A stretch of 8,267 nt of DNA from Actinomycetota bacterium (GTDB lineage Bacteria > Actinomycetota > Actinomycetes > Actinomycetales > Microbacteriaceae). The position numbers were made by a program, and so were the translations under genes. The stretch lies in the NCBI GenBank assembly GCA_018895315.1, contig JAHIOK010000440.1:1-8267 (forward strand). The letters run 5' to 3'. The notes beneath the pieces were generated by a model, which saw only the letters and a list, made by a program, of their open reading frames with translations, had not been told where the DNA came from and did no database searches. Below are positions 6,851 through 8,267 of the stretch, one piece after another. Position 1 is the first letter of the stretch; every line of letters starts with the position of its first letter.

Positions 6851-6856
6851 AGCCTA
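6851..6856 (-). promoter_or_regulatory. Candidate -10 box (TAGGCT) of the carboxylase gene
   Basis: Read on the minus strand, TAGGCT fits TAnnnT and ends seven bases before the chosen ATG at 6843. This supports both that start and a leaderless transcript. No clear -35 is visible. It implies the carboxylase gene has its own promoter rather than depending on read-through from maf. Confidence 0.5.
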
Positions 6857-6884
6857 CCCAGGTGAGGCGGTGCGTTTTTGAGCA

Positions 6885-6919
6885 TCCCGCACAAGAAACC
6901 CGCGAATACGTGTGCGGGA
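6885..6919 (-). terminator. 9-bp inverted repeat between maf and the carboxylase gene, candidate terminator
   Basis: TCCCGCACA (6885-6893) and TGTGCGGGA (6911-6919) form a perfect nine-base-pair stem with a 17-base loop. It starts three bases past the maf stop codon and lies upstream of the carboxylase -10 box. On the minus-strand transcript no U-run follows, so it would be an atypical terminator. An operator for a dimeric repressor acting on the carboxylase promoter is the alternative. Confidence 0.45.
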
Positions 6920-6921
6920 GT

Positions 6922-7569
6922 CTACGAGCGCGTCCACAGGGAGGTCCACATGATCCCGAGCTCGGTCACGAGCTGTCGGAGCGTGGACAGCGACATTCCC
7001 ACCACCGTCGAAGGATCCCCGTCCACCCGGGTGATGAAGGCGGAGCCCAGGCTGTCCACGGTGAACGCGCCCGCGACGAGGAGCGGTTCGCCCGAGGCGA
7101 CGTACGCGTCGATCTCGTCGTCGGTGATGTCTGCGGCGAACGACACGGATGCCTCGGCGACCGCATGAACCTCGACGGCGGGAGCCCCGGGAACCACCCG
7201 GAAGATGCTGTGACCCGAGTGCAGAACTCCGGTGCGTCCGCGCATCGCGTGCCACCGAGCGATCGCGACCGCAGGCGTGTGCGGCTTGCCGAGCACCTCG
7301 CCGTCGAGTTCGAACATCGAGTCACCGCCGATCACGATGCCGTCGAAATCGGGGTCTTCGGACGAGAGGCGGGCCGCGACATCCGCCGCTTTGCGCCGGG
7401 CGAGCAGCAGAACGTGCTCGCCGGGCTCGAGGGTCCGGCCTTCCGCCGCCTCTACCGCGGCGATCACGGCCTCCTCGTCGACGTCGGGTGTCGCGATCTC
7501 GGGCTCGATTCCGGCCTGCCGCAGCAGCATCAGTCGAGCGGGAGAGGTCGAAGCCAGGCACACGCGCAT
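6922..7569 (-). CDS. maf: Maf/YhdE-family nucleoside triphosphate pyrophosphatase
   Basis: This 215-residue cytosolic enzyme of the Maf family hydrolyses non-canonical or excess nucleotides (dTTP, UTP or methylated forms, depending on subfamily) to the monophosphate and pyrophosphate. The N-terminal LASTSPARLMLL (5-16) contains the SxxR signature. GGDSMFELDGEVLGKP (81-96) holds the catalytic Asp83 and the LGKP motif. GEPLLVAGAFTVDSLGSAF (160-178) and VVGMSLSTLRQL (189-200) are the C-terminal family blocks. The substrate subclass cannot be fixed by eye. The ATG at 7569 has a TAGCGT box six bases upstream and no good ribosome site. It lies 78 bp upstream of the carboxylase gene on the same strand; maf near accA3 is also the mycobacterial arrangement as I recall it. 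The gene is divergent from the methyltransferase gene across 57 bp. Confidence 0.92.
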   Translation of the reverse strand: MRVCLASTSPARLMLLRQAGIEPEIATPDVDEEAVIAAVEAAEGRTLEPGEHVLLLARRKAADVAARLSSEDPDFDGIVIGGDSMFELDGEVLGKPHTPAVAIARWHAMRGRTGVLHSGHSIFRVVPGAPAVEVHAVAEASVSFAADITDDEIDAYVASGEPLLVAGAFTVDSLGSAFITRVDGDPSTVVGMSLSTLRQLVTELGIMWTSLWTRS

Positions 7570-7575
7570 CGCCCC

Positions 7576-7581
7576 ACGCTA
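7576..7581 (-). promoter_or_regulatory. Candidate -10 box (TAGCGT) of maf
   Basis: Read on the minus strand, TAGCGT matches TAnnnT and ends exactly six bases before the maf ATG, the same spacing as at the PNP gene. It lies inside the 57-bp divergent intergenic region shared with the methyltransferase gene, so the two promoters must overlap or lie back to back. Confidence 0.5.
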
Positions 7582-7614
7582 CCTCGGCCACACGTGCCGA
7601 CTCGAGCGGTGTGG

Positions 7615-7620
7615 AATGCT
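7615..7620 (+). promoter_or_regulatory. Weak candidate -10 box (AATGCT) of the methyltransferase gene
   Basis: AATGCT keeps A at position 2 and T at position 6 of TAnnnT and ends six bases before the ATG at 7627. The CAGGGG between box and ATG abuts the start, so it is badly placed for a ribosome site. The first position does not match, so this call leans on the pattern at the other genes. Confidence 0.3.
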
Positions 7621-7626
7621 CAGGGG

Positions 7627-8267
7627 ATGGACGCCGGCGACATCATCGAACTCGAGATCACCGACGTCGCCCACGGCGGTGTGTTCGTCGCGCGGCACGA
7701 GGGGCGTGTCGTGTTCGTCACCGACGCGATTCCCGGTGAGAAGGTGCGCGCACGTCTTACGGATGTCGGGAAGGCGTCGTTCTGGCGCGGCGAGACCGTC
7801 GAGGTCCTGGACGCTTCTCCTCATCGTCGCCCACACATCTGGCGTCAGGCCGACGTCGACGTCGCACCCGATCTGCGCCCCGGCGGCGCCGAGTTCGGTC
7901 ACATCGAGTTGGCGCACCAACGCGATCTCAAGCTGCGTGTGCTCGATGACGCGCTGCGACGTTTCGGTGGCCTGGAGATTCCGGTGGTGGTGCATCCCGC
8001 ATCCGCCGCGGATGGCGGCGCCGAAACCGCCGACGGGACGCGCTGGCGCACGCGGGTGAGCCTGCACGTCGACGACGAAGGCCGCGTCGGCCCCTATGCG
8101 GCGCGCAGCCACCGCGTCATCCCGATCGACGACCTCCCTCTCGCCACCTCCGCCGTCGAGGAAACCGCTCTCGCCCTTGCGGGTGGCCGCCCCGGTCGGA
8201 TAGACCTCGTGCAGCCGGCCGATGGCCGCGTGCGGGTCATCCCGCGCCCGGAAACCGGACGTGCAGC
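7627..8267 (+). CDS. TRAM-domain TrmA/RumA-like SAM-dependent RNA methyltransferase, 3' end cut off by the window
   Basis: The reading frame stays open from the ATG at 7627 to the window edge (213 codons), so only the N-terminal half is seen. Residues 1 to about 60 form a TRAM RNA-binding domain, with AHGGVFVARHEGRVVFVTDAIPGE at 15-38. The start of the RumA/TrmA-type region follows: GGAEFGHIELAHQRDLK at 86-102, where the family has CGGCxxQH...Q..K, and SHRVIPIDDLPLA at 161-173, where it has a Cys-Pro. The family adds a 5-methyl group to uridine in rRNA or tRNA using SAM. The fold motifs for SAM and the catalytic Cys would lie beyond the edge. No cysteine at all occurs in the visible part, so the [4Fe-4S] ligands of RumA are missing. 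The target RNA is unknown. Confidence 0.85.
   Translation, partial: MDAGDIIELEITDVAHGGVFVARHEGRVVFVTDAIPGEKVRARLTDVGKASFWRGETVEVLDASPHRRPHIWRQADVDVAPDLRPGGAEFGHIELAHQRDLKLRVLDDALRRFGGLEIPVVVHPASAADGGAETADGTRWRTRVSLHVDDEGRVGPYAARSHRVIPIDDLPLATSAVEETALALAGGRPGRIDLVQPADGRVRVIPRPETGRA

Noticed and set aside
6844..6894. Longer carboxylase start at the ATG at 6894
   Set aside because: The 17 added residues do not look like the family N-terminus, and the frame would run over the inverted repeat arm and the TAGGCT box. [13 protein letters not shown] at 6843 is the standard beginning.
7149..8112. Long Arg/Pro/Ser-rich open frames on both strands over maf and the methyltransferase gene
   Set aside because: These are high-GC shadow frames. 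The true plus-strand gene at 7627 has clear TRAM and RumA motifs and stays open to the edge.

Overview
The window comes from a high-GC actinobacterium. Codon use, gene content and gene order suggest Microbacteriaceae, and Microbacterium-like is my best guess. This rests on recognising protein families and motif texture, not on a search. It is a compact chromosomal housekeeping region with no transposase, integrase, phage gene, tRNA or rRNA that I can see.

Layout, left to right. (1) A short CCCGAR-type repeat lies at the left edge (1-58). (2) A minus-strand pair follows: a trimeric-type purine nucleoside phosphorylase (2622 to 1789) and, overlapping it by four bases, a 577-residue PGM2-like phosphohexomutase/phosphopentomutase (1792 to 59). 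(3) Divergent from this pair, on the plus strand, is an LpdA-type flavoprotein quinone reductase (2712-4163) that has lost the redox disulfide. (4) A 464-bp convergent intergenic region (4164-4627) is filled with short hyphenated palindromes of the form GGGA-N8-TCCC. They are organised as two diverged ~91-bp modules and two tandem arrays with 35-bp and 46-bp periods. (5) A minus-strand block follows: a small lipoprotein of unknown function (5074 to 4628) lies two bases after an acyl-CoA carboxylase biotin carboxylase/BCCP alpha chain (6843 to 5077). Upstream of that is a Maf-family nucleotide pyrophosphatase (7569 to 6922). (6) Divergent from maf, on the plus strand, is a TRAM-domain TrmA/RumA-like RNA methyltransferase (from 7627) that runs off the right edge.

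Functionally, the first pair looks like a nucleoside salvage unit: phosphorolysis gives a pentose 1-phosphate, and the mutase could turn it into the 5-phosphate. The carboxylase subunit needs a carboxyltransferase beta subunit that is not in this window. From memory, a PNP gene next to a pmmB-like gene near a divergent lpdA, and maf near accA3, match the order in mycobacteria, so this looks like an old actinobacterial neighbourhood.

The two least ordinary things are the intergenic GGGA-N8-TCCC palindrome battery and a recurring -10-like hexamer (TAnnnT or a near match) placed 6-7 bases before the start codons of all five promoter-proximal genes. The latter suggests leaderless mRNAs.
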